From Heyndrickxia sporothermodurans (GTDB lineage Bacteria > Bacillota > Bacilli > Bacillales > Bacillaceae_C), in NCBI RefSeq assembly GCF_016785185.1, contig NZ_JAEKDY010000036.1: a stretch of DNA of 31,236 bases. One strand, given 5' to 3'. A model generated the notes under the pieces. That model was not told where the DNA came from, made no database searches, and saw nothing but the letters and a program-made list of their open reading frames with translations. Positions within the stretch are counted from its first letter, which is position 1; each line of letters starts with the position of its first letter. Both the position numbers and the translations under genes were made by a program. This document shows, in pieces, positions 1-6,571 of the stretch.

Positions 1-163
1 ATCCATTATGGAGTCCTCCTTGGTTAACAAATTAGGGGTCAATTCATCGACGATTTGACACCCCGCATCATACCAAGAGGGCTCTTTTTGTTCAAGTCCC
101 CGAAAATCCTTCTAACAGGAATGCTCCTATTAGATGTGCATTTAGGAGGTGTGTAGCGAATCA
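1..163 (-). promoter_or_regulatory. leader and first two codons of the gene after maf (radC expected)
   Basis: On the minus strand an AAGGAGG ribosome binding site (15-21) lies 8 nt before an ATG (4-6), and only two codons of that gene fall inside the window. In Bacillus the gene after maf is radC, so radC is expected from synteny; the sequence itself cannot identify it. The 150-nt gap after maf holds a small inverted repeat (CTCCTA 124-129 with TAGGAG 143-148, 13-nt loop). I see no clear promoter or terminator with a U tract. Confidence 0.5.
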
Positions 164-730
164 TTACTTAAATAGCATCATTTTATGCAGTTCTCTGTTA
201 AGCCGAGAAATAGGAAGACCAACGACTGAAAAGTAGTCACCTTGAATAGATCGAACGAATAGCGAACCAAGCCCTTGAATGCCATACCCCCCGGCTTTGT
301 CAAACGATTCTCCGCTATTTAAATAATGTTCAATTTCCTTAAGTGTAAGCTCCCAAAATGTCACATCGGTTTTTTCATAAAAACAATGAATTTTTTCCTT
401 AAAAACGATAGCTACACCTGTGAAGACGGAATGTGTTTTTCCAGATAATCGTTCCAACATTTGTTTTGCGTGTTCCCGATTCACTGGTTTTCCAAGTACA
501 TCTTGTTCAAGGACGACAATAGTATCTGCACCGATAATCACTGCCTCCGGATAATCTTTTGAAACTGATTTAGCTTTTCTTAAAGCTAATTCAACAACTA
601 CTTCATGGGGTAATAAATTATGTTGGAAATCTTCGTTTTCATTGCTTGTTACACTAGTAAAAGGGATTTGAAGTTTGGCAAGAAGTTCTTTTCTGCGAGG
701 AGAACCTGAAGCTAAAATTAAATCTGGCAT
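164..730 (-). CDS. maf: Maf nucleotide pyrophosphatase
   Basis: The 188-residue protein is full length for the Maf/YhdE family. These enzymes hydrolyse non-canonical or methylated nucleoside triphosphates to monophosphates; in B. subtilis overexpression of Maf inhibits septation. The N-terminal signature SGSPRRKELL begins at residue 8 and the conserved acidic motif IIGADTIV lies at residues 66-72. ATG at 728-730 follows an AAGGTGG ribosome binding site. The gene sits after spoIIB and before the presumed radC, as in B. subtilis. A hairpin downstream of spoIIB (837-864) and a possible promoter (773-801) suggest it can be transcribed independently. Family assignment is secure; the in vivo substrate is not visible from sequence. 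Confidence 0.95.
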   Translation of the reverse strand: MPDLILASGSPRRKELLAKLQIPFTSVTSNENEDFQHNLLPHEVVVELALRKAKSVSKDYPEAVIIGADTIVVLEQDVLGKPVNREHAKQMLERLSGKTHSVFTGVAIVFKEKIHCFYEKTDVTFWELTLKEIEHYLNSGESFDKAGGYGIQGLGSLFVRSIQGDYFSVVGLPISRLNRELHKMMLFK

Positions 731-772
731 AATCCACCTTAACCTTTCAGAATAAATAGGAGATACATGTTA

Positions 773-801
773 ATCGTAGCAAAAAAAATGTACATACACA
801 A
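773..801 (-). promoter_or_regulatory. possible sigma-A promoter of maf
   Basis: On the minus strand a TTGTGT -35 element (796-801) is separated by 17 nt from a TACGAT -10 element (773-778), about 40 nt before the maf start. Both hexamers match only 4 of 6 consensus bases, so this is tentative. It lies directly next to a set of phased CGAA repeats at 802-836. Confidence 0.4.
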
Positions 802-840
802 CGAAATTATGCGAAAATTGGCGAAATAATTGCGAATTGG
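802..840. repeat. four phased CGAA-containing short repeats
   Basis: On the plus strand CGAA followed by an A/T-rich run occurs at 802, 812, 822 and 833, a spacing of 10, 10 and 11 bases, close to one helical turn. The block lies between the spoIIB hairpin and the putative maf promoter. Four sites on one DNA face could be a cooperative binding site, but the units are short and degenerate and may be chance. Confidence 0.4.
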
Positions 841-864
841 CTGACACGAGTTCGTATCAGCCAA
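837..864 (-). terminator. spoIIB 3' hairpin
   Basis: A 13-bp stem (837-849 with 852-864, one G-U pair) and a 2-base apex lie 4 bases beyond the spoIIB stop. The minus-strand sequence after it is only moderately T-rich, so termination may be incomplete. Confidence 0.6.
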
Positions 865-868
865 AATT

Positions 869-1858
869 TTATTCTAGCTTGTTAATTTCTTTAAGATAGG
901 AAAGTAAGGAATCTTGTGCTTTTATTAATTCCTGTTGATTTAGATTGTTTTGATAAGTAGTTAAAGCTTGAAAGCTTTTCATTTGATTAATTTTCATTGT
1001 TTCCAACTGTTTATTTTTTATATCCTTCAAATTTGTAATATCGGTTAGTTTTGTTTTCAGTGCTGCAATCGCATCTTTGTCTGTATCCCCTGAAAGATAG
1101 GCATTAGCAATTTCTTTGCTAAGGGATTGAAAGAGCGGTATCGAAGCAGAAATGAATTTTCCTTCATCTTTCGTTTGAATAGGAATGCTTTTCCCCTCAA
1201 ATGTTAATTCCTTAGCAAACACAGCCACCCCTTTTTTCTCATACTGTTTTGCTAAATTTTTGGCCGATTGGAGATCTCCTGCAACACCGATATAAATATA
1301 TTGCTGATTAGACATCGGTAAAACGACCGCCGGCAATCCTTTTTCTTTAATGGCTTGTACGATTGGTTCGGGATTTTTGTAAATCCCACCTTGTATAAGC
1401 GCCGTTGTAAATGCTGGAACCTGGATAGCAGTAGAATTACCCGGACTATTTTTTTGTGCGGAATTTCCATTTTGGACGTTGGTTGAATGTGTTTTTTGCG
1501 CAGAATTGCTTTGATAAATAACAACTTTTAACATAAATAAACCGATTAATACCCCAATAGTCACCGCAGTTACGATTGATAGAAATAACTTTGTTACATG
1601 TTTATTTTGATTTTTTTTTAGTTTATTTGAATAAGATGCCGTACTTTTCTTCGTATAATTGATTTTTTTAAATTCTTGAACCTGATTTTCTTCAATGTCG
1701 GGCAATATCCATTCGAATTGTTCATCTTTTGTCTCCGCTCCAACAGCGGTTTCTTCTTTTGCCGACTTCCAATCATGAATAGCTATATCCTCATTGACTG
1801 GACGTTCTTTTCCATTTATTTTGATCTTGATTTTCTGGTTTTGCGGATGCTTGTCCAT
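869..1858 (-). CDS. spoIIB: SpoIIB-like sporulation SPOR-domain membrane protein
   Basis: This 329-residue protein has a hydrophilic cytoplasmic N-terminus (about 1-90), one transmembrane helix (about 91-114), a Ser/Asn/Gln-rich linker and a SPOR-like domain at about 149-220, then a helical C-terminal tail. That is the SpoIIB architecture. In B. subtilis SpoIIB localises to the sporulation septum, binds septal peptidoglycan and helps SpoIIDMP septal thinning at engulfment. The position between comC and maf matches B. subtilis. ATG at 1856-1858 follows an AAAGGGG ribosome binding site. A terminator at about 1907-1938 isolates it from the pilus remnant upstream, so it should have its own promoter, which I could not assign. 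Primary sequence conservation in this family is low, so topology and synteny carry the call. Confidence 0.85.
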   Translation of the reverse strand: MDKHPQNQKIKIKINGKERPVNEDIAIHDWKSAKEETAVGAETKDEQFEWILPDIEENQVQEFKKINYTKKSTASYSNKLKKNQNKHVTKLFLSIVTAVTIGVLIGLFMLKVVIYQSNSAQKTHSTNVQNGNSAQKNSPGNSTAIQVPAFTTALIQGGIYKNPEPIVQAIKEKGLPAVVLPMSNQQYIYIGVAGDLQSAKNLAKQYEKKGVAVFAKELTFEGKSIPIQTKDEGKFISASIPLFQSLSKEIANAYLSGDTDKDAIAALKTKLTDITNLKDIKNKQLETMKINQMKSFQALTTYQNNLNQQELIKAQDSLLSYLKEINKLE

Positions 1859-1906
1859 TTTTGTCCCCTTTCCGTTCGCGATATTTGTTATATGCTAACA
1901 TAAGGA

Positions 1907-1938
1907 TAAAAAAAAAGAACAAGACTTTTGTCGTCTTG
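1907..1938 (-). terminator. intrinsic terminator between pilus remnant and spoIIB
   Basis: On the minus strand the arms CAAGAC (1933-1938) and GTCTTG (1920-1925) with a 7-nt loop are followed by a long T run. It would end transcription coming from comC and the pilus remnant before spoIIB. Confidence 0.75.
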
Positions 1939-2006
1939 CCTGTAAAGGATTTCGTCAAATTTCTACTTATTATTTTGTACATAGCAAATGCGTGCCTTTC
2001 CAAAGG

Positions 2007-2351
2007 CTATGGAGTTTCGTCATTATTCCACTGGATATCGGGGAATTGAACAAAAGGATTGAGTTTGTCGCTTGCTGATGGCACCTCCAATTTTGGCAGC
2101 GATAGTTACAGTTGTACTCTTTAAACTTGTTTTTTCACTCCTAATTCGTCAACGATATTTTGTAAAATATGGGTTAAATGCTGTTTATCGATAATGCAGC
2201 CATCTTAAATAATCCCACGATCAAGAAGACGCTCCCCATATTGTTGAACAATAAGTGGTGAACACCGCTTCAGCTCTATATATCGGATTGCACGATCGTT
2301 AAAATTGAAATTCAATGGTATTTGATCGCGTTGGAAAAAACGCAGCCCCAT
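2007..2351 (-). pseudogene. degraded type IV pilus remnant: pilM 5' end joined to the tail of another gene
   Basis: An ATG (2349-2351) with an AAAGGAG ribosome binding site lies 22 nt after the comC stop. The reading frame begins MGLRFFQRD, has an N-domain of PilM/ComA type (FNDRAIRYIELK at about residues 17-28; YGERLLDRGII at about 38-48), then a TAA at codon 49 (2205-2207) exactly where PilM proteins usually have Lys-Asp-Gly. The same frame reads on as DGCIIDKQHLTHILQNIVDE and stops again at 2121-2123. PilM homology then ends after about 75 codons instead of about 320. In another frame a tail reading LPKLEVPSASDKLNPF ends at a TAG (2007-2009); it resembles the Pro-rich C-terminus of a pilus assembly gene such as pilO, though this is a guess. 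I infer an internal deletion of the pil genes plus point decay. Confidence 0.75.
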
Positions 2352-2373
2352 TGAAAAAACTCCTTTAATATAA

Positions 2374-3120
2374 CTAAGTTAATAGTGAAAGATACCAATC
2401 TATGATGATCTGGCCATAAAAATAAGTAACTAGTGCCCCAAGACCAATAAACGGACCGAACGGGATTGGTTTCCCTTTTTTAAAGCTTCCTAACTTCATA
2501 CCAATTATCCCAACTACAGCACCAAATAATGTCGCAAGAAAAAATGAGAGAAGCACAGATTTTAACCCTAGCACGAAACCGAGGACACCAAATAGCTTTA
2601 TATCTCCCCCACCCATACCGCCTTTGCTGACAAAAGCGATCGCTAAAAGTAGGAGAAAACCAATTGCCCCACCGAGCAGTGAGTCCCACCATGGATCAAG
2701 CGGGGAAAGGAATCTTTCGATAAAAAAAATACCTGTAAACACTAAAAGTATTTTGTCAGGAATAATCATATAAGCTATATCTGAGATGAAAATAATAATA
2801 ATTAATGATATCAACGTCCAAGCAATAATGACTTCGAAATTCCAGCCAATCTGTTCATAGGAAAATACGAAAAGTATGGCTGTTATCAGCTCACCTAATG
2901 GATAGAGCGGAGAAAGCCGCCCTTTACAATGACGACATTTCCCCCCTTGGATTAAGTATGAAAAAACAGGTATCAATTCCATTGCTGATAATGTCCGATG
3001 ACAATGTGAACATGCTGACCTAGGTTTTACGATTGATTGATTTACCGGTACCCTCAGTCCTACGACGTTGAAGAAGGAGCCGAGGAGGAGGGCGTAGAGG
3101 AAAATTAAGATTATTATCAA
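2374..3120 (-). CDS. comC: ComC/PilD prepilin leader peptidase and N-methyltransferase (A24A)
   Basis: The 248-residue polytopic membrane protein is an aspartic prepilin peptidase. It cleaves and methylates pseudopilins, here presumably the ComG pseudopilins used in DNA uptake. The GSFFNVVGLRVP signature is at residues 14-25. The cytoplasmic zinc motif has two CxxC pairs (C37/C40 and C62/C65). The two catalytic aspartates are D114 (FISDIAYMIIPD) and D173 in GGGD. All key residues are present, so the enzyme looks functional. The start is TTG (3118-3120), preceded by AAGGAG in the tail of the broken ORF upstream. Intact comC lies between two decayed reading frames, which fits retention for competence after loss of a type IV pilus. 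The alternative is that it now has no substrate; comG is outside the window. Confidence 0.95.
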   Translation of the reverse strand: MIIILIFLYALLLGSFFNVVGLRVPVNQSIVKPRSACSHCHRTLSAMELIPVFSYLIQGGKCRHCKGRLSPLYPLGELITAILFVFSYEQIGWNFEVIIAWTLISLIIIIFISDIAYMIIPDKILLVFTGIFFIERFLSPLDPWWDSLLGGAIGFLLLLAIAFVSKGGMGGGDIKLFGVLGFVLGLKSVLLSFFLATLFGAVVGIIGMKLGSFKKGKPIPFGPFIGLGALVTYFYGQIIIDWYLSLLT

Positions 3121-3288
3121 TTAATCTATCTCCTTATTTTTACTGAGTTTTTTTATATCAACTACGGCACTGCGCTTTAAATCATCTTCATTAGCATCTA
3201 TTTTTCGAGTTACGTTTTAACAAAGTAACATGATAAGTATATTTCGAACCGCTTTTGGTGATTTTAACCAATGATCTATCTCTATCAT
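3121..3288 (-). pseudogene. broken short ORF immediately upstream of comC
   Basis: From ATG (3286-3288), preceded by a GAGGAGC ribosome binding site, the frame reads MIEIDHWLKSPKAVRNILIM and then meets a TAA at codon 24 (3217-3219). The same frame continues to a second TAA at 3121-3123, ending in a charged segment, DDLKRSAVVDIKKLSKNKE. The last codons overlap the comC ribosome binding site, so it was probably translationally coupled to comC. I do not recognise the product. It may be the fused ends of pilus genes that once lay here, or a separate small gene with a nonsense mutation. An alternative is an expressed 23-codon leader peptide. Confidence 0.5.
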
Positions 3289-3377
3289 GTGCTCCTCTTT
3301 TGACTATTTTAATTAGCATAATAGTAATTTAATAATTGCATGTTATATAGTTCTTTAATACTATATCTATAAATAGA

Positions 3378-3402
3378 GGTTGATTTTTTCGAATCAACCT
3401 TT
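3378..3402. terminator. terminator after the GGDEF gene
   Basis: An 8-bp stem (GGTTGATT 3378-3385, AATCAACC 3392-3399) follows the GGDEF gene stop codon. The T tract is strong on the plus strand (TTTTT) and weaker on the minus strand, so it may act in both directions. The stretch 3289-3377 is very A/T-rich and should hold the promoter of the comC region, but I cannot pick one with confidence. Confidence 0.65.
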
Positions 3403-5106
3403 TTATTTCATATATTCTGCTACTCTATTTTTCCCGGCTTGTTTTGCTCCTATGTATAGTGCGCGATCCGCATGCCTGATTAACGCAAGTGAATCATCGG
3501 CATCTTGTGGTGCAGTTGCGACACCTATACTTACGGTAATAGATATACTTTCATGCTTCACACCTATATCTAAAAAATTCTGTGTTGCAAATGGACGATT
3601 GGCAATTGTTAAACGGACGATTTCCGCTAAACGGAGTGCTGCTTGTTTATTTGTATCCGGTAGGAGTATAACAAATTCCTCTCCCCCGTAGCGAGCAACA
3701 GTGCCCCGATTTCCTATTAAGCTTTTAATCCTTTTAGCCATTTGGACGAGAATTTCATTCCCACTTTGATGTCCATATGTATCATTTACGCTTTTAAAAT
3801 AATCGATATCAAGCATAATTAAAGAAAGTTCATTTCTTTGTCCTTTCGATAATAATTCAAATTCATTTGAAAGAAGTTCCTCGAAATAGCGGTAATTATA
3901 TAATTTCGTTAGTTGACAATGCTCGCTCATCCTTTTCGTTTTTTCATAATGCTTTGCATTTTGAATAGCTACAATGAAGTACGAACATAAAATATCAATC
4001 ATTGGAATCTGATATTTCTCATATTGCTTTTTTTTAGTTGATACTAAAAATAAAACCCCTTCTACTTTTTTCCGTCTAAAAATAGGAATACACAAAACAC
4101 TTTCGGCACCTTCCGGCATGTATCCATAGGATTTATTTTCCCACTCAGCTTTTTCATTATAGAGCACTGCTTTTCCCGTCCCCCAGACAACACCACTTAT
4201 TCCTTGATTTATCTTAATTGCCGGCATAATATCTATGTTTTGCTCCCCTTTTTCAACCCCTCTTAATAGAACGAGTTCATCACCAATTACATCGAGAATA
4301 TAGCCGTAATCAACCGGGAGGACTTGGGATATTTTCTTGATAAATAAATCAAGTACTTCATTTACTTGTAGTCGTTCCGTTAATTGGTGCCCTATTTCAG
4401 CAGCTCTTTGTAAATATTCATTTACTCTTTCTGAAGAATTGTACATTCTTAATACATAGGCGAAACTAATAAATGGAATACCAATGACTAAAAAGGCAAC
4501 ATATCCAATATCGTTAAATAAGAAATATAGACCGACTCCGAGTGGGAAAACCATTGTTAATGTAAAGAAATCCCACAACATATTTTTCGCAAAGAAGCGC
4601 TCTTTTTTGCCTAAAAATATCCCGGACCAGTGGTATAGTATTTGATTCGCGATAAAATTCACGAGTTGATAAATTATGAGTGGTCCAATCAAATCAGAAA
4701 AAGTATGGTTTCCAATCTCCCCTCCAACTGCATAGAAAGTAATCCCACTTATTAAGGAGACGAATAAAAACATAACTGAATTTAAAAAATAGCGATATAG
4801 TTCATCTTTTTTTATTTTTAACGAAAACATTAACATGATGATGGAAAATTGTAAAAAAAGAATTTCATAAAATAATCCATGTAACAAAAAGGCAACTAAT
4901 GTAATCCATTGAGTCAGGAAAATAGGAGTTTCATTAATAATAATCGGAAAATATGAGACAATTCCCGCAAAAACTAGAAAAGCTGCTACTAAATAAAGTT
5001 CCATTGGCTCAGAAGGGAAAAACTGATAAGCTACTATAATTCCTGTCGGAACAAGCAGTAACCAACATATGAAAAGAAGCTTCAATTTAGTAGCGTGATG
5101 TTCCAT
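3403..5106 (-). CDS. membrane-bound GAF-GGDEF diguanylate cyclase
   Basis: The 567-residue protein makes cyclic di-GMP from two GTP. It has about seven or eight membrane helices over residues 1-220, a GAF sensor domain at about 235-385 and a C-terminal GGDEF domain (about 400-567). The catalytic motif is GGEEF (474-478), with the upstream LDIDYFKSVND segment that holds the metal-binding Asp, so catalysis should be intact. The autoinhibitory RxxD I-site is absent: the aligned residues are Gly and Gly, which suggests no product inhibition through that site. It has its own promoter (5153-5181), a GGGGG ribosome binding site 6 nt before ATG, and a terminator. It lies between folC and the remains of a type IV pilus cluster. 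Since c-di-GMP controls pili in several Firmicutes, it may be the regulator left behind. The GAF ligand is unknown. Confidence 0.93.
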   Translation of the reverse strand: MEHHATKLKLLFICWLLLVPTGIIVAYQFFPSEPMELYLVAAFLVFAGIVSYFPIIINETPIFLTQWITLVAFLLHGLFYEILFLQFSIIMLMFSLKIKKDELYRYFLNSVMFLFVSLISGITFYAVGGEIGNHTFSDLIGPLIIYQLVNFIANQILYHWSGIFLGKKERFFAKNMLWDFFTLTMVFPLGVGLYFLFNDIGYVAFLVIGIPFISFAYVLRMYNSSERVNEYLQRAAEIGHQLTERLQVNEVLDLFIKKISQVLPVDYGYILDVIGDELVLLRGVEKGEQNIDIMPAIKINQGISGVVWGTGKAVLYNEKAEWENKSYGYMPEGAESVLCIPIFRRKKVEGVLFLVSTKKKQYEKYQIPMIDILCSYFIVAIQNAKHYEKTKRMSEHCQLTKLYNYRYFEELLSNEFELLSKGQRNELSLIMLDIDYFKSVNDTYGHQSGNEILVQMAKRIKSLIGNRGTVARYGGEEFVILLPDTNKQAALRLAEIVRLTIANRPFATQNFLDIGVKHESISITVSIGVATAPQDADDSLALIRHADRALYIGAKQAGKNRVAEYMK

Positions 5107-5152
5107 TTTAATCCCCCTGATTTATAGTTAATAAGTCATAATCTTCTAAAAT

Positions 5153-5181
5153 ATTTTATCAAATTGCAATACTATTGTCAT
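5153..5181 (-). promoter_or_regulatory. sigma-A promoter of the GGDEF gene
   Basis: On the minus strand ATGACA (5176-5181) is followed after 17 nt by TAAAAT (5153-5158), with a TG one base before the -10 (extended -10). It sits about 50 nt before the GGDEF start codon, so this gene need not depend on folC transcription. Confidence 0.65.
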
Positions 5182-5220
5182 TACTTTTTTCCTATTTAAT
5201 TTACAAAATCACTATTTTTT

Positions 5221-6507
5221 TTAGATTTGGGTAAATTCCTTAAAAAACAATTTTACATTACTAATAAAATATAAAGAACCCGAAATAATGAGCATTTCAT
5301 TTTCCTCTAACGCATTAAACATTTCTTCCAGTAGCTTTTTCCAATTTTTATTCACTTTCGCTTGTGGAAGTAAATGAAGTGAAAATAGTTGCTCCGCGGA
5401 TGCTGCCCTCGGAAAATCAAATTCAGTAAAATATACTTCTGCATCTAATTTCGCAAGAGGTTGGATCATATTCGTTAATTCTTTATCACTCAAGGCTGCA
5501 AAAATCATTTTCTTCTTTTTGTACGGAAAATGTTCTTGTAATGTATTGATTAAAGAGTTGATACCTTCCGGATTATGTGCCCCATCCACAATAACGAATG
5601 GATGTTCGCTCAATACTTCCATCCTTCCTGGCCAAAACGCTTTTTTTAACCCTTCCCGTATCATCGGTTCATCAATATGTAAAAAGATTGCCGCCCCAAT
5701 TGCTAATATAGCATTTTCAATTTGGTGCTTCCCTAGCATATTTATCACCAAATTTTGGTATTGACCATTTGAATAGGAAAAAGTAAATTGTTCTCCGCGA
5801 TGAAGTGTTCGGATATTTTCAACTTTGAAATCGTCCTTACTAATGAAAAGCTTCGCGTTCATATCTTTTGATTTGTTTTTAATTACCTCTAATGCTTCTT
5901 TTTGTTTTGCTCCAGTAATAACCGGAATTTCATTTTTAATAATTCCTGCCTTTTCAAAGGCTATTTCTGCAACGGTGTGGCCTAGAATATTTACATGATC
6001 CATTCCAATGTTTGTGATAATACTTAAAATAGGCTGTAAAATATTTGTCGAATCCAGTCTTCCTCCTAAACCAACTTCAAATATCGTCATGTCCATCGGG
6101 TTCATATAAGCAAAATAATAAATGGCCATAACCGTAATCACTTCGAATTCAGTCAAAGATCCTAAATTGGTAGTTTCTATTTCCTCAACAAAGGGCTGAA
6201 TGCTGTTAACTAATTGAATAATTTCTTCATCCGTTATCGGTTGACCATTCACACTTATTCGTTCATTAAATGTCTCAATATATGGTGAAGTAAATGTTCC
6301 GACTCGATAACCGGCTTCATTAAGTATTGATCGTAAATAAGTAACAGTAGAACCTTTTCCATTGGTTCCTCCAATATGAATAACTTTTAACTTTTTTTCG
6401 GGTGATCCTAATTTTTTCATCATCCATTCCATTCGTTCCAATCCCGGTTTGATTCCAAACTTTAATCTGGAATTAATCCAATCGATTGCTTCTTCATACG
6501 TTTGCAT
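5221..6507 (-). CDS. folC: folylpolyglutamate synthase / dihydrofolate synthase
   Basis: FolC is an ATP-dependent Mur-ligase-type enzyme that adds glutamate to dihydropteroate and then to tetrahydrofolates. The length (428 residues from the chosen start) is usual. The P-loop GGTNGKGST lies at about residues 46-54, the second conserved region reads TFEVGLGGRLDSTN (with I for the first T), and the C-domain has the VDGAHNPEG motif. Two ATGs are possible, at 6511-6513 and 6505-6507. The second is preferred because AAGAGGT is about 8 nt from it and only a couple of bases from the first. Gene order valS-folC is the Bacillus one. A 13-bp hairpin at 6528-6560 separates it from valS but lacks a U tract, so readthrough from valS is likely. 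Confidence 0.95.
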   Translation of the reverse strand: MQTYEEAIDWINSRLKFGIKPGLERMEWMMKKLGSPEKKLKVIHIGGTNGKGSTVTYLRSILNEAGYRVGTFTSPYIETFNERISVNGQPITDEEIIQLVNSIQPFVEEIETTNLGSLTEFEVITVMAIYYFAYMNPMDMTIFEVGLGGRLDSTNILQPILSIITNIGMDHVNILGHTVAEIAFEKAGIIKNEIPVITGAKQKEALEVIKNKSKDMNAKLFISKDDFKVENIRTLHRGEQFTFSYSNGQYQNLVINMLGKHQIENAILAIGAAIFLHIDEPMIREGLKKAFWPGRMEVLSEHPFVIVDGAHNPEGINSLINTLQEHFPYKKKKMIFAALSDKELTNMIQPLAKLDAEVYFTEFDFPRAASAEQLFSLHLLPQAKVNKNWKKLLEEMFNALEENEMLIISGSLYFISNVKLFFKEFTQI

Positions 6508-6527
6508 TTTCATGACCTCTTTATGTA

Positions 6528-6560
6528 GGAAGACGAATTCATTGTTCGAATTCGCCTTCC
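6528..6560 (-). other. intercistronic hairpin between valS and folC
   Basis: A 13-bp stem (6528-6540 with 6548-6560, one G-U pair) has a 7-nt loop. It lacks a U tract on either side, so it is more likely an RNA-stabilising or processing hairpin than an intrinsic terminator. Its geometry is identical to hairpins at 24421-24453 and 26093-26125. Confidence 0.6.
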
Positions 6561-6571
6561 GTTGTTTTTAA

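Noticed and set aside
39..164. 42-codon minus-strand frame between maf and the next gene
   Set aside because: It overlaps the maf stop, has no ribosome binding site and has no recognisable product.
1791..2003. 70-codon minus-strand frame across the spoIIB leader
   Set aside because: It runs through a terminator hairpin and into spoIIB in another frame; no ribosome binding site.
3289..3402. ComK box upstream of comC
   Set aside because: No pair of AAAA-N5-TTTT half sites with the required spacing could be placed with confidence.
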